A stretch of DNA of 5,423 nt from assembly GCA_024275815.1 (NCBI GenBank), contig JAJRYI010000014.1:1-5423 (forward strand), written 5' to 3'. The notes under the pieces were generated by a model. It saw only the letters and a list, made by a program, of their open reading frames with translations. It made no database searches and was not told the origin of the DNA. Below are positions 1 to 5,423 of the stretch, in pieces. The DNA is from Actinomycetes bacterium. GTDB taxonomy: Bacteria; Actinomycetota; Acidimicrobiia; Spongiisociales; UBA5794. Each line of letters opens with the position of its first letter. Position 1 is the stretch's first letter. Both the position numbers and the translations under genes were made by a program.

Positions 1-560
1 ACGTAGTCGAGATCCTGCCATGTACGCATGTAGGTGACACCCGCAGTGGCCATTGCACCGAAGGCGAACCCGATGAGGATCGTCGCGGGGAACGCCAGGA
101 TGCCGAGGGGAGACTCGATGAGTCCCATCACGGCCATCACGACGAGGAAGGCCCCCGAGTACATGCTGCCACGGGCGAGCGTCCAGGCGATCTCTCCCGA
201 GGCGACGTCGGTCGGCTCGATCGGGGTCGCGAGCACACCCTCATAGATCTTGCCGAACTTCAACTTGAAGAAGATGTTCGTGGACTCGAACACGGCTCCG
301 TTCATCGCCGATGCAGCGAGCATTGCGGGCGCTGCGAACGCTGTATAGGGCACCGCCGTACCCGCAACGTCGATGTCGCCGACGAGCTGACCGATGCCGA
401 TGCCGATCGCGAACAGATAGAACACCGGCTCGAAGAACCCCGACACGAGTACCGGCCAGAACGACTTCGTCGCCACGATGTTGCGTTCCACGAGGTACCG
501 TCCACGCCACCGCCGCGGCAACGGTGGGACGACTCGAGCGGTCAGTGTCCGTGGGGTCAC
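1..560 (-). CDS. ABC-2 type permease, second subunit (partial, C-terminus off the left edge)
   Basis: Membrane subunit of an ABC exporter, predicted to form the translocation path with the neighbouring permease and to be driven by the ATPase encoded upstream. The reading frame is open from a GTG at 560-558 to the window edge, giving 186 codons with no stop. Visible features are an N-terminal amphipathic stretch, a first membrane segment around residues 35-60 (FFEPVFYLFAIGIGIG), a second around 70-90 (VPYTAFAAPAM), the motif FEST at 91-94, YEGVLATPIEPTDV at 106-119 as in NodJ-like ABC-2 proteins, and hydrophobic segments at about 132-148 and 152-175. It aligns along its length with the preceding permease, so the two are paralogues. 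NodJ-type proteins are about 250-260 residues, so roughly 70 C-terminal residues are missing. The GTG overlaps the preceding TGA by four bases and has a GGAAG Shine-Dalgarno-like sequence (complement of 569-573) eight bases upstream. The family call is firm; the substrate is unknown. Confidence 0.9.
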   Translation of the reverse strand, partial: MTPRTLTARVVPPLPRRWRGRYLVERNIVATKSFWPVLVSGFFEPVFYLFAIGIGIGQLVGDIDVAGTAVPYTAFAAPAMLAASAMNGAVFESTNIFFKLKFGKIYEGVLATPIEPTDVASGEIAWTLARGSMYSGAFLVVMAVMGLIESPLGILAFPATILIGFAFGAMATAGVTYMRTWQDLDY

Positions 561-1333
561 GGTGTCAGCTTCCGTCGAATCGGTGCCATAGCGAGCACCG
601 TTCCGGCCAGGATCAGCGCGGAGAGGTACAGCACGCTCACCCACCACGCCACTGCAGGAGTCGTCCCGACGACGGTCGCTCGAGCGAGCTCCACAGCGTG
701 ATAGAGCGGCGTGACGACCGCAACGGGCTGCAGCCAACCGGGCAGGTTCGTGATGGGGAAGAACACGCCAGAGAACAGGAACATCGGGATCACGACGAAA
801 CGGAAGAACATGGCGAGTCCGGTGGGGTCTTCGAGTCGTACGGTGAAGGCCGTCGTGATGGCGACCATGGCCACACCGACGAGCAGTGCAGGCCCGACGG
901 CAGCGAGGGATTGGAGGAGGGGAGCAACCCGGAACGCAGCCATCATGAAGGCGAAGATGGCTGAGACCATCAACACCCGCGCAGCGGACCACAGCATGTG
1001 GCCGATCACGAGGCTCGTGGTTCCGATCGGTGACGCGAGCCGTGCCTTCCACGTCTGGGTCCACTTGATGCCGCCCATCACCTTCCATGAGCCCTCGCCT
1101 GCACCGGTCTGCATGGCCGTTGCAACGAGCAGGCCCGGCGCGAGGAAGGTGAGGTAGGGCACGTTCTCGAGTCCGGCGGGCAGGTTTGCATCGACCAGGG
1201 AGCCAAGGCCGACGCCCATTGCCAGCAGGTAGAGCACCGGGCTGAGAAAGCTCGTGAACACGGACCCCCGCCATGTGCGACGATACGTTCTCGCTTCGGC
1301 CTCGAAGACCCTCAGAGGCAGCGGCGTCGCCAT
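557..1333 (-). CDS. ABC-2 type permease, first subunit (NodJ/DrrB-like)
   Basis: Integral membrane subunit of an ABC exporter, 258 residues, the normal length for NodJ/DrrB-type ABC-2 permeases. About six membrane segments can be seen, near residues 24-47, 59-78, 108-133, 141-164, 173-193 and 229-251. Family hallmarks are SPVLYLLAMGVGLG at 31-44, PYLTFLAPGLL at 59-69, LASPIGTTSLVIG at 99-111, and the late signature FLFSGVFFPI at 185-194 followed by TPLYHAVELAR at 208-218. The ATG at 1333-1331 shares one base with the ATPase stop codon (TGATG), and no Shine-Dalgarno is evident, so translation probably depends on re-initiation after the ATPase. The gene ends in a four-base overlap with the second permease. 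NodIJ systems usually have one permease gene, so two adjacent divergent paralogues point to a heteromeric membrane domain. NodJ exports lipo-oligosaccharide and DrrB exports anthracyclines, but no substrate can be transferred to this protein from sequence alone. Confidence 0.95.
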   Translation of the reverse strand: MATPLPLRVFEAEARTYRRTWRGSVFTSFLSPVLYLLAMGVGLGSLVDANLPAGLENVPYLTFLAPGLLVATAMQTGAGEGSWKVMGGIKWTQTWKARLASPIGTTSLVIGHMLWSAARVLMVSAIFAFMMAAFRVAPLLQSLAAVGPALLVGVAMVAITTAFTVRLEDPTGLAMFFRFVVIPMFLFSGVFFPITNLPGWLQPVAVVTPLYHAVELARATVVGTTPAVAWWVSVLYLSALILAGTVLAMAPIRRKLTP

Positions 1334-2259
1334 CAGTCGACGAGCGTTCGGCCGGTGAGGCGCAAGAACACGTCCTCGAGCGTGGAGCGCCTGGCCAGCA
1401 CGGTCTCGGGTTCGAGCGTGGACTCGGAGATGACTGCGATCGTCTTGTCCGCGTCGTCCGTGTACACGAGGGCACGATCCGCGAGGATCTCCGTGCGGTC
1501 CGATAGTCCCGCCACATGGTCTCCGACCGTCTCGAGGACACCGACGGGGAAACGCAGTTCCACGACGTCTCTGGGAGTGTGTTGAGCGATCAGTGACAGC
1601 GGTGAGCCCTCGGCGACGATCTTGCCCTTGTCCATGACGACGAGTCGATCACAGAGCTGTTCGGCCTCGTCCATGTAGTGCGTGGTGATGATGAGGGTCA
1701 CCCCTTGCTGCTTGAGGCGGTAGAGGCGGTCCCACAGCACGTGACGGGCCTGAGGGTCGAGGCCGGTCGTCGGCTCGTCGAGGATGAACATGTCCGGCTC
1801 GTTGATGAGGCCACGAGCGATGATCACCCGGCGTTTCATGCCTCCCGATAGTGCGCTGATCTTCGCATCGCGCTTGTCTTCGAGTTGAACGAAGGCAAGG
1901 AGTTCGGCGATGCGCTCGCGGATCGCTGCACGGGACAGATCGAAGTACCTACCGTACATCATGAGGTTGTCGAAGACCGTCAGTTCCTCGTCGAGGTTGT
2001 TCTCCTGGGGGACTACACCGAGTCGTGATCGCAGCTGTGGCCCCTGGGTCATGGGGTCGAGTCCGAGGACGGTGAGATCACCTTCGGTGATTGGGCTGAC
2101 CGCACCGATCATCCGCATGGTCGAGGTCTTCCCCGCTCCGTTCGGGCCCAGGAAGCCGAACGCTTCACCCTGGCGCACCTCGAAGTCGATCCCATCGACC
2201 GCGACGAAATCTCCGAACTTCTTAGTGAGCGCGCGGGCAGAGATGAGAGCGTCGGACAT
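1333..2259 (-). CDS. ABC transporter ATP-binding protein (NodI/DrrA-like exporter ATPase)
   Basis: Cytoplasmic ATPase that should power the two ABC-2 permeases encoded directly downstream. With the ATG at 2259-2257 it has 308 residues. All nucleotide-binding motifs are intact: Walker A GPNGAGKT at 38-45 (Lys44), Q-loop Gln85 in GVVPQENNLDEELTV, ABC signature LSGGM at 137-141, Walker B MFILDE at 157-162 with catalytic Glu162, D-loop GLD at 166-168, and H-loop His194 in ITTHYMDEAE. The stretch from the Q-loop through YGRYF and the LSGGMKRR signature is typical of the NodI/DrrA exporter group. Residues from about 225 on form the C-terminal extension of these proteins. A longer form from GTG at 2313 adds 18 residues (326 in total); they are not part of the usual fold, and the GTG lies in a heptamer repeat, so the ATG is preferred. 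Neither start has a good Shine-Dalgarno. The stop overlaps the next gene by one base. The function is secure, the start less so. Confidence 0.94.
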   Translation of the reverse strand: MSDALISARALTKKFGDFVAVDGIDFEVRQGEAFGFLGPNGAGKTSTMRMIGAVSPITEGDLTVLGLDPMTQGPQLRSRLGVVPQENNLDEELTVFDNLMMYGRYFDLSRAAIRERIAELLAFVQLEDKRDAKISALSGGMKRRVIIARGLINEPDMFILDEPTTGLDPQARHVLWDRLYRLKQQGVTLIITTHYMDEAEQLCDRLVVMDKGKIVAEGSPLSLIAQHTPRDVVELRFPVGVLETVGDHVAGLSDRTEILADRALVYTDDADKTIAVISESTLEPETVLARRSTLEDVFLRLTGRTLVD

Positions 2260-2308
2260 AGGGAGAGAGGATACCTGTGGGTAGGTACGGCTCCCGACGG
2301 TCGAGGTG

Positions 2309-2336
2309 TTCACCGTTTTCCGTTCACCGTTTACCG
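2309..2336. repeat. Degenerate heptamer tandem repeat, four units, in the TetR-ATPase gap
   Basis: On the plus strand four consecutive 7-bp units read TTCACCG, TTTTCCG, TTCACCG and TTTACCG (consensus TTNNCCG). The first and third are identical, so the 11-mer GTTCACCGTTT occurs at 2308-2318 and again at 2322-2332. The block fills most of the 85 bases between the repressor stop and the preferred ATPase start, and it includes the alternative GTG start at 2313-2311. Nearer the ATG there is also a small inverted repeat (TACCT at 2272-2276, AGGTA at 2283-2287). The role is unknown; slippage-derived sequence or a leader element affecting ATPase translation are both possible. Confidence 0.7.
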
Positions 2337-2344
2337 GGTGGGGG

Positions 2345-2932
2345 TCATCCGTCTCTCACGAGCGGCTCGATCGTGGTCGTAACCAGGTTGGCGATGTAGT
2401 CGTCGGTGATGAGGTCGTGGTAGAGGAGGCGTCTGAAGTACAGCGGGCCGATGAGGCGATCGACGAGGAGAGCCGGTTCGGTGTTCTCGTCGAGTACGCC
2501 GTCTTCGATGCCGGCTGTGATTATGCCGTTGAGGAACATCGGCCCGAAAGCCGTCATCTCCCCGAGAGCGGCGAAGACGTCCTCGTCCCACTCGGCGAGT
2601 CCGATCATCGCTGCCAGCGTTCGGCCGCCATCGCCGTTGAGGGCAGATGCGAAGGCCGTCAGTGCCGCCGTGACGCGTTCGGTGATCGTGAGGTCTGCTC
2701 GGGGAGGCGTGAGACGGAGGTCGGCGCCGGCACGAAGCAGGTCGAGCAGGATCGCGGCGCGATTGGGCCAGTGGCGGTACACCGTTGCCCTCGCAACGCC
2801 CGCGGCTTCAGCGACTCGCAGGTGCGTGACGGCCTCGGGACCGTGTTCGTCGAGAAGCGTGCGTGCAGCATCGAGCATCAGGCTCTGGGTGCGTTGAACC
2901 TGTGGGTTCGTCGGGTTCTCAGTTCTCGTCAT
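2345..2932 (-). CDS. TetR/AcrR-family transcriptional regulator
   Basis: Predicted ligand-responsive repressor of 195 residues, the usual TetR length. The N-terminal DNA-binding domain covers about residues 14-62, with the helix-turn-helix at 37-56: LRVAEAAGVARATVYRHWPN is the classic TetR recognition region, with Thr50, Tyr52 and His54 in the usual recognition-helix and adjoining positions. The remainder (about 65-195) is helical and divergent, as expected for the ligand-binding and dimerisation domain; the late GPLYFRRLLYH stretch resembles the C-terminal domain of many actinobacterial TetR proteins. The ATG at 2932-2930 gives a normal N-terminus. No strong Shine-Dalgarno precedes it, and a short leader is likely. 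It is the first gene of the minus-strand cluster and is divergent from the MMPL gene, with an inverted repeat in the gap between them. This suggests autoregulation and control of both exporters. The ligand is unknown. Confidence 0.95.
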   Translation of the reverse strand: MTRTENPTNPQVQRTQSLMLDAARTLLDEHGPEAVTHLRVAEAAGVARATVYRHWPNRAAILLDLLRAGADLRLTPPRADLTITERVTAALTAFASALNGDGGRTLAAMIGLAEWDEDVFAALGEMTAFGPMFLNGIITAGIEDGVLDENTEPALLVDRLIGPLYFRRLLYHDLITDDYIANLVTTTIEPLVRDG

Positions 2933-2947
2933 GCGGTATCACTCTAG

Positions 2948-2970
2948 AGATGATACGGTATGTCTCATCT
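2948..2970. promoter_or_regulatory. Candidate TetR operator in the divergent promoter region
   Basis: A 23-bp inverted repeat has arms AGATGATAC (2948-2956) and GTCTCATCT (2962-2970) separated by GGTAT; eight of nine arm positions are complementary. The core half-site TGAKAC (K = T or G) recurs nearby, on the minus strand at 2941-2936 (TGATAC) and at 2986-2981 (TGAGAC), giving four copies in about 52 bp. Size, symmetry and location between a tetR gene and a divergent transporter gene match known TetR operators. Binding by this particular protein is inferred. Confidence 0.65.
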
Positions 2971-2977
2971 AAGCCAA
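2950..2977 (-). promoter_or_regulatory. Possible sigma70-type promoter for the tetR-ABC cluster
   Basis: On the minus strand a -35-like TTGGCT (complement of 2972-2977) is followed after 16 bases by a -10-like TATCAT (complement of 2950-2955), one mismatch from TATAAT. Transcription would start around 2943, leaving a leader of about ten bases before the tetR ATG. The elements sit on the candidate operator, so repressor binding would block them. The -35 match is weak. No equally convincing plus-strand promoter for the MMPL gene was found. Confidence 0.35.
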
Positions 2978-2990
2978 GTTGTCTCATATC

Positions 2991-2995
2991 AAAGG
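2991..2995 (+). promoter_or_regulatory. Ribosome binding site deciding the MMPL start
   Basis: AAAGG lies six bases upstream of the ATG at 3002. The alternative in-frame ATG at 2960 would put the start inside the inverted repeat and has no comparable purine-rich sequence upstream. This supports the start at 3002. Confidence 0.5.
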
Positions 2996-3001
2996 TTCAT
3001 C

Positions 3002-5320
3002 ATGCTTGTTCGTCTCGGCCGTTTCGCCTCTTCACATCCCTGGCGGATTCTCGCCGCCTGGGTCATCACGGTAGCAATGCTCGTCGGTGCGGTCGTCACG
3101 ATCGGTCCGGCGTTCACGACGAGTATCACGGCTCCTGCCTCGGAGAGCACGGAGGGGCTCGACATCCTCTCGACCGAGTTTCCGAACGCCGGCGGAGACC
3201 CGGCGACGATCGTCTACAGCGCTACCCAGGGGGTCGACGATCCGCAGGTCGAAGCGGCGATGACGGAGCTCTTCGACGCAACGAAGGAGATCGACGGTGT
3301 CGTCAACGTCTTGAGCCCCTACTCGCCGATCGGGTCGAGCCAGATCTCGACGCACGGTGACAGTGCTGGGCAGATCGCGTACGCCCAGCTCGTCCTCGAG
3401 GCCGGCACGACGACCGACGAGGGCGCAGCGATCGGGGAGCAGATCGCATCGCTGGCTCCCGAGATCGACGGTGTAGAGATCGCCCTCGGTGGCGACATGT
3501 TCCGGCATCGCGAACCACCAAACTCCGAGATGCTCGGCATTGCGTTCGCCATCTTCGTGCTGATCGTTGCGTTCGGCTCCGTGCTCGCCATGGGCCTTCC
3601 CATCGCGACGGCACTGGCAGGAGTGGGCACCGGCGTGCTGCTCACGGCACTGATGAGCAACGTCATCGAGATGCCGGATTTCGCAGCGACGATCGGGATC
3701 ATGATCGGTCTCGGTGTCGGTATCGACTACGCCTTGTTCATCGTCACCCGTTATCAGGAGCACCTCGAACGGGGGGAGTCGGTCGCGTGCTCGGTTGGTG
3801 CCGCACTCGACTCTGCCGGGCGTGCCGTCCTTTTTGCAGGGGTCACCGTCGTGGTGTCCCTGCTCGGCATGTTGCTCATGGGTATCACGTTCGTCACCGG
3901 CCTGGCGATCGCCGCATCGGTGACGGTGATGGTCACCATGATCGCTTCGGTGACGTTGCTTCCCGCCCTGATCGGTCTCGCCGGACACCGGATCCAGGTC
4001 ACCCGCCGTGGTGGTCTCCTCGCATCGGCGTTCGTTGCCCTTGCCTTGCTCGGTGTCGCCCTCGATGTACCGGTCCTTCGCCTCGGTGTTCTGCTCGCGG
4101 TGGTTGCTGCGGTGTTGGCCCGCTTCTGGGGCCCGCTGAACAAGACCGTGAAGATCTCGTCCGACAAGCCGATCGAGGAGACCTTCTCGTATCGATGGAG
4201 TCGCTTCGTCCAGCGTCGTGCCTGGATCATCACGATCTCGGCCACGGTGGTCCTGCTCATCGCTGCCATCCCCGTGCTCTCGATGCAGCTCGGTTTCGCC
4301 GACGCTGGCAACGATCCCGAAGGGACTACCACGAGGCAGGCCTACGACATGTTGGAGGAGGGCTTCGGACCGGGTGCCAACGGCCCGCTCCTGCTCGTCA
4401 CGGAGCTCCCCGAGGGAGCGAACCTTACGGGAGCCAAGCAGGTGACCCAGCTCCTCGAAGGCGTCGACGGTGTCGTGAAGGTGTCGATGCCGATACCGAA
4501 CGATCCCCAGCAGCCGACCGCCGTGTTGTGGCAGGTGATCCCCGAGACCTCTCCCCAGGATGAGGCGACGGTCGACCTCGTTCATGACCTGCGTGACAAC
4601 GTCGTGCCGCAGATCAACGAGGCTGCCGGTACCGACATCAAGGTCACCGGACCGGTGGCAGCCAACATCGACTTCTCCGAGTACCTCTCCCAGCGCATCT
4701 GGTACTTCTACGGAGCCGTCCTACTGATCTCGTTCCTGTTCCTGATGGTCGTGTTCCGCTCGGTACTCGTTCCGCTCAAGGCCGTCGGGATGAACCTCCT
4801 CGCGATCGGTGCCGCGTACGGGATCGTGGTCGCCGTGTTCCAGTGGGGCTGGGGAGGTGACCTCCTCGGGATCTCACCAGGTCCGATCGAGCCGTTCATC
4901 CCGATGATGCTCTTTGCGATCGTGTTCGGCCTCTCGATGGACTACGAGGTGTTCCTGCTCACGAGAATCCGTGAGGAGTATGACACCTACGGTGACAACA
5001 GCGCAGCCGTCGCCGACGGACTCGCGGCGACAGCACGGGTGATCACCGCTGCAGCCTTGATAATGGTGTTCGTGTTCGGAAGCTTCATGCTCGAGGACCT
5101 CCGTACCGTCAAGATCCTCGGCCTCGGCCTCGCCGCTGCGGTCGCGATCGATGCGACGGTGATCAGGATGCTGCTCGTACCGGCAACGATGGAACTCCTC
5201 GGAGACAAGAACTGGTGGATCCCCCGCTGGCTCGACAGGGTCCTCCCGAACCTCGTCGTGGAACCGGCGAGGCCCACCGATGACGTCGATGCGGACCTAA
5301 CGGTCCCGGAGCCTGTCTGA
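3002..5320 (+). CDS. MMPL family (RND superfamily) transporter
   Basis: Cytoplasmic-membrane exporter of the MmpL/YdfJ type, probably driven by proton flux and moving a lipid, drug or other hydrophobic molecule. From the ATG at 3002 it has 772 residues and is complete. The first membrane segment is at about 15-36, followed by an extracytoplasmic porter domain (about 37-175), a membrane bundle (about 177-330), a second porter domain (about 431-565) and a second bundle (about 567-745), the two-fold repeat of RND proteins. Each bundle has the Asp-Tyr pair of the MmpL proton relay: Asp242-Tyr243 in GVGIDYALFIVTRYQE and Asp647-Tyr648 in GLSMDYEVFLLTRIREEY. An additional hydrophobic pair (about 339-356 and 358-376) lies between the sixth segment and the one at 408-430. 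The C-terminus (NWWIPRWLDRVLP plus a short acidic tail) is typical. A longer form from ATG 2960 adds 14 residues; 3002 fits the family N-terminus and the ribosome binding site better. Control by the divergent TetR protein is inferred. Confidence 0.95.
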   Translation: MLVRLGRFASSHPWRILAAWVITVAMLVGAVVTIGPAFTTSITAPASESTEGLDILSTEFPNAGGDPATIVYSATQGVDDPQVEAAMTELFDATKEIDGVVNVLSPYSPIGSSQISTHGDSAGQIAYAQLVLEAGTTTDEGAAIGEQIASLAPEIDGVEIALGGDMFRHREPPNSEMLGIAFAIFVLIVAFGSVLAMGLPIATALAGVGTGVLLTALMSNVIEMPDFAATIGIMIGLGVGIDYALFIVTRYQEHLERGESVACSVGAALDSAGRAVLFAGVTVVVSLLGMLLMGITFVTGLAIAASVTVMVTMIASVTLLPALIGLAGHRIQVTRRGGLLASAFVALALLGVALDVPVLRLGVLLAVVAAVLARFWGPLNKTVKISSDKPIEETFSYRWSRFVQRRAWIITISATVVLLIAAIPVLSMQLGFADAGNDPEGTTTRQAYDMLEEGFGPGANGPLLLVTELPEGANLTGAKQVTQLLEGVDGVVKVSMPIPNDPQQPTAVLWQVIPETSPQDEATVDLVHDLRDNVVPQINEAAGTDIKVTGPVAANIDFSEYLSQRIWYFYGAVLLISFLFLMVVFRSVLVPLKAVGMNLLAIGAAYGIVVAVFQWGWGGDLLGISPGPIEPFIPMMLFAIVFGLSMDYEVFLLTRIREEYDTYGDNSAAVADGLAATARVITAAALIMVFVFGSFMLEDLRTVKILGLGLAAAVAIDATVIRMLLVPATMELLGDKNWWIPRWLDRVLPNLVVEPARPTDDVDADLTVPEPV

Positions 5321-5390
5321 GGCAGGGAAGAGGCTTCGAAGATTCGGCGTGCACGGCCGCTTGCGTTCTCCATAGCTACGTGGAATGCTC

Positions 5391-5423
5391 ATGGCCGATG
5401 GCCGATGGCCGATGGCCGATGGC
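5391..5423. repeat. Perfect heptamer tandem repeat ATGGCCG, at least 4.7 units, cut by the window edge
   Basis: Four exact copies of ATGGCCG (5391-5418) are followed by ATGGC at the right edge, so the array continues to an unknown length. It begins 71 bases after the MMPL stop. Seven bases is not a multiple of three, so within a gene it would give a seven-residue repeat; an ATG at 5385 does read through it in frame to the edge, but too little is visible to call a gene. The bases between the MMPL stop and the array show no clear gene and no hairpin with a T-tract. Confidence 0.85.

Noticed and set aside
311..964. 217-codon plus-strand open frame spanning the two permease genes
   Set aside because: The product is rich in Arg, His and Glu without any family motif, and it lies antisense to both ABC-2 permeases, whose hallmarks are clear.
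2272..2287. TACCT-N6-AGGTA inverted repeat upstream of the ATPase ATG
   Set aside because: Five-bp arms are short enough to occur by chance, and there is no second copy or promoter element to support a regulatory role. It is noted only in the description of the gap.
2306..2947. 213-codon plus-strand open frame opposite tetR
   Set aside because: It is antisense to a gene with an unmistakable TetR helix-turn-helix and encodes no recognisable domain.
3032..4585. 517-codon open frame on the minus strand opposite the MMPL gene
   Set aside because: It is exactly antisense to a firmly identified gene, its product is dominated by Arg, His, Asp and Gly with no recognisable domain, and such frames are expected opposite GC-rich coding sequence.
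5309..5365. Possible terminator hairpins after the MMPL gene (CCTG/CAGG around the stop; GGC-GTGCACG-GCC near 5346-5358)
   Set aside because: Stems are only three to four base pairs and neither is followed by a T-tract, so a rho-independent terminator is not supported.
5385..5423. Start of a plus-strand gene reading ATG CTC ATG through the heptamer array
   Set aside because: Only 13 codons are visible, made mostly of the repeat, with no Shine-Dalgarno and no family similarity.

Overview
The window is GC-rich (roughly 60%), densely coded and bacterial. The gene families (MmpL-type transporter, NodI/DrrA-type ABC exporter with two permeases, small TetR regulator), one clear GTG start and the weak Shine-Dalgarno sequences suggest a high-GC actinobacterium. 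The class cannot be fixed from this sequence; Acidimicrobiia or a relative is only a guess.

Layout: positions 1-2932 hold four genes on the minus strand. In transcription order these are a TetR-family repressor (2932-2345), an ABC ATPase of the NodI/DrrA type (2259-1333, with a possible upstream GTG start at 2313), a first ABC-2 permease (1333-557), and a second, paralogous ABC-2 permease (560 to the left edge, C-terminus cut off). The last three are tightly coupled: ATPase and first permease share one base (TGATG), and the two permeases overlap by four bases (GTGA). The second permease is easy to miss because it starts with GTG and runs off the window. Positions 3002-5320 hold a divergent plus-strand gene for a complete MMPL/RND-superfamily transporter of 772 residues.

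The 69-bp divergent gap (2933-3001) is comparatively AT-rich and carries a near-perfect 23-bp inverted repeat plus additional copies of its half-site (TGAKAC, K = T or G). This is the expected arrangement for a TetR protein that controls its own operon and the divergent exporter. The inferred system is one TetR sensor governing two export machines with different energy sources, an ATP-driven heteromeric ABC-2 exporter and a proton-driven MMPL transporter. The substrate (drug, lipid or other hydrophobic molecule) cannot be read from the sequence.

Two short heptamer tandem repeats lie outside the genes: four degenerate TTNNCCG units in the TetR-ATPase gap, and at least 4.7 perfect ATGGCCG units at the right edge. 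The 70 bases between the MMPL stop and the right-hand repeat (5321-5390) show no convincing gene or terminator. I found no RNA genes, CRISPR arrays, insertion sequences or phage genes, and nothing that clearly amounts to a wholly new system. The regulatory gap and the heptamer repeats are the parts most worth a second look.
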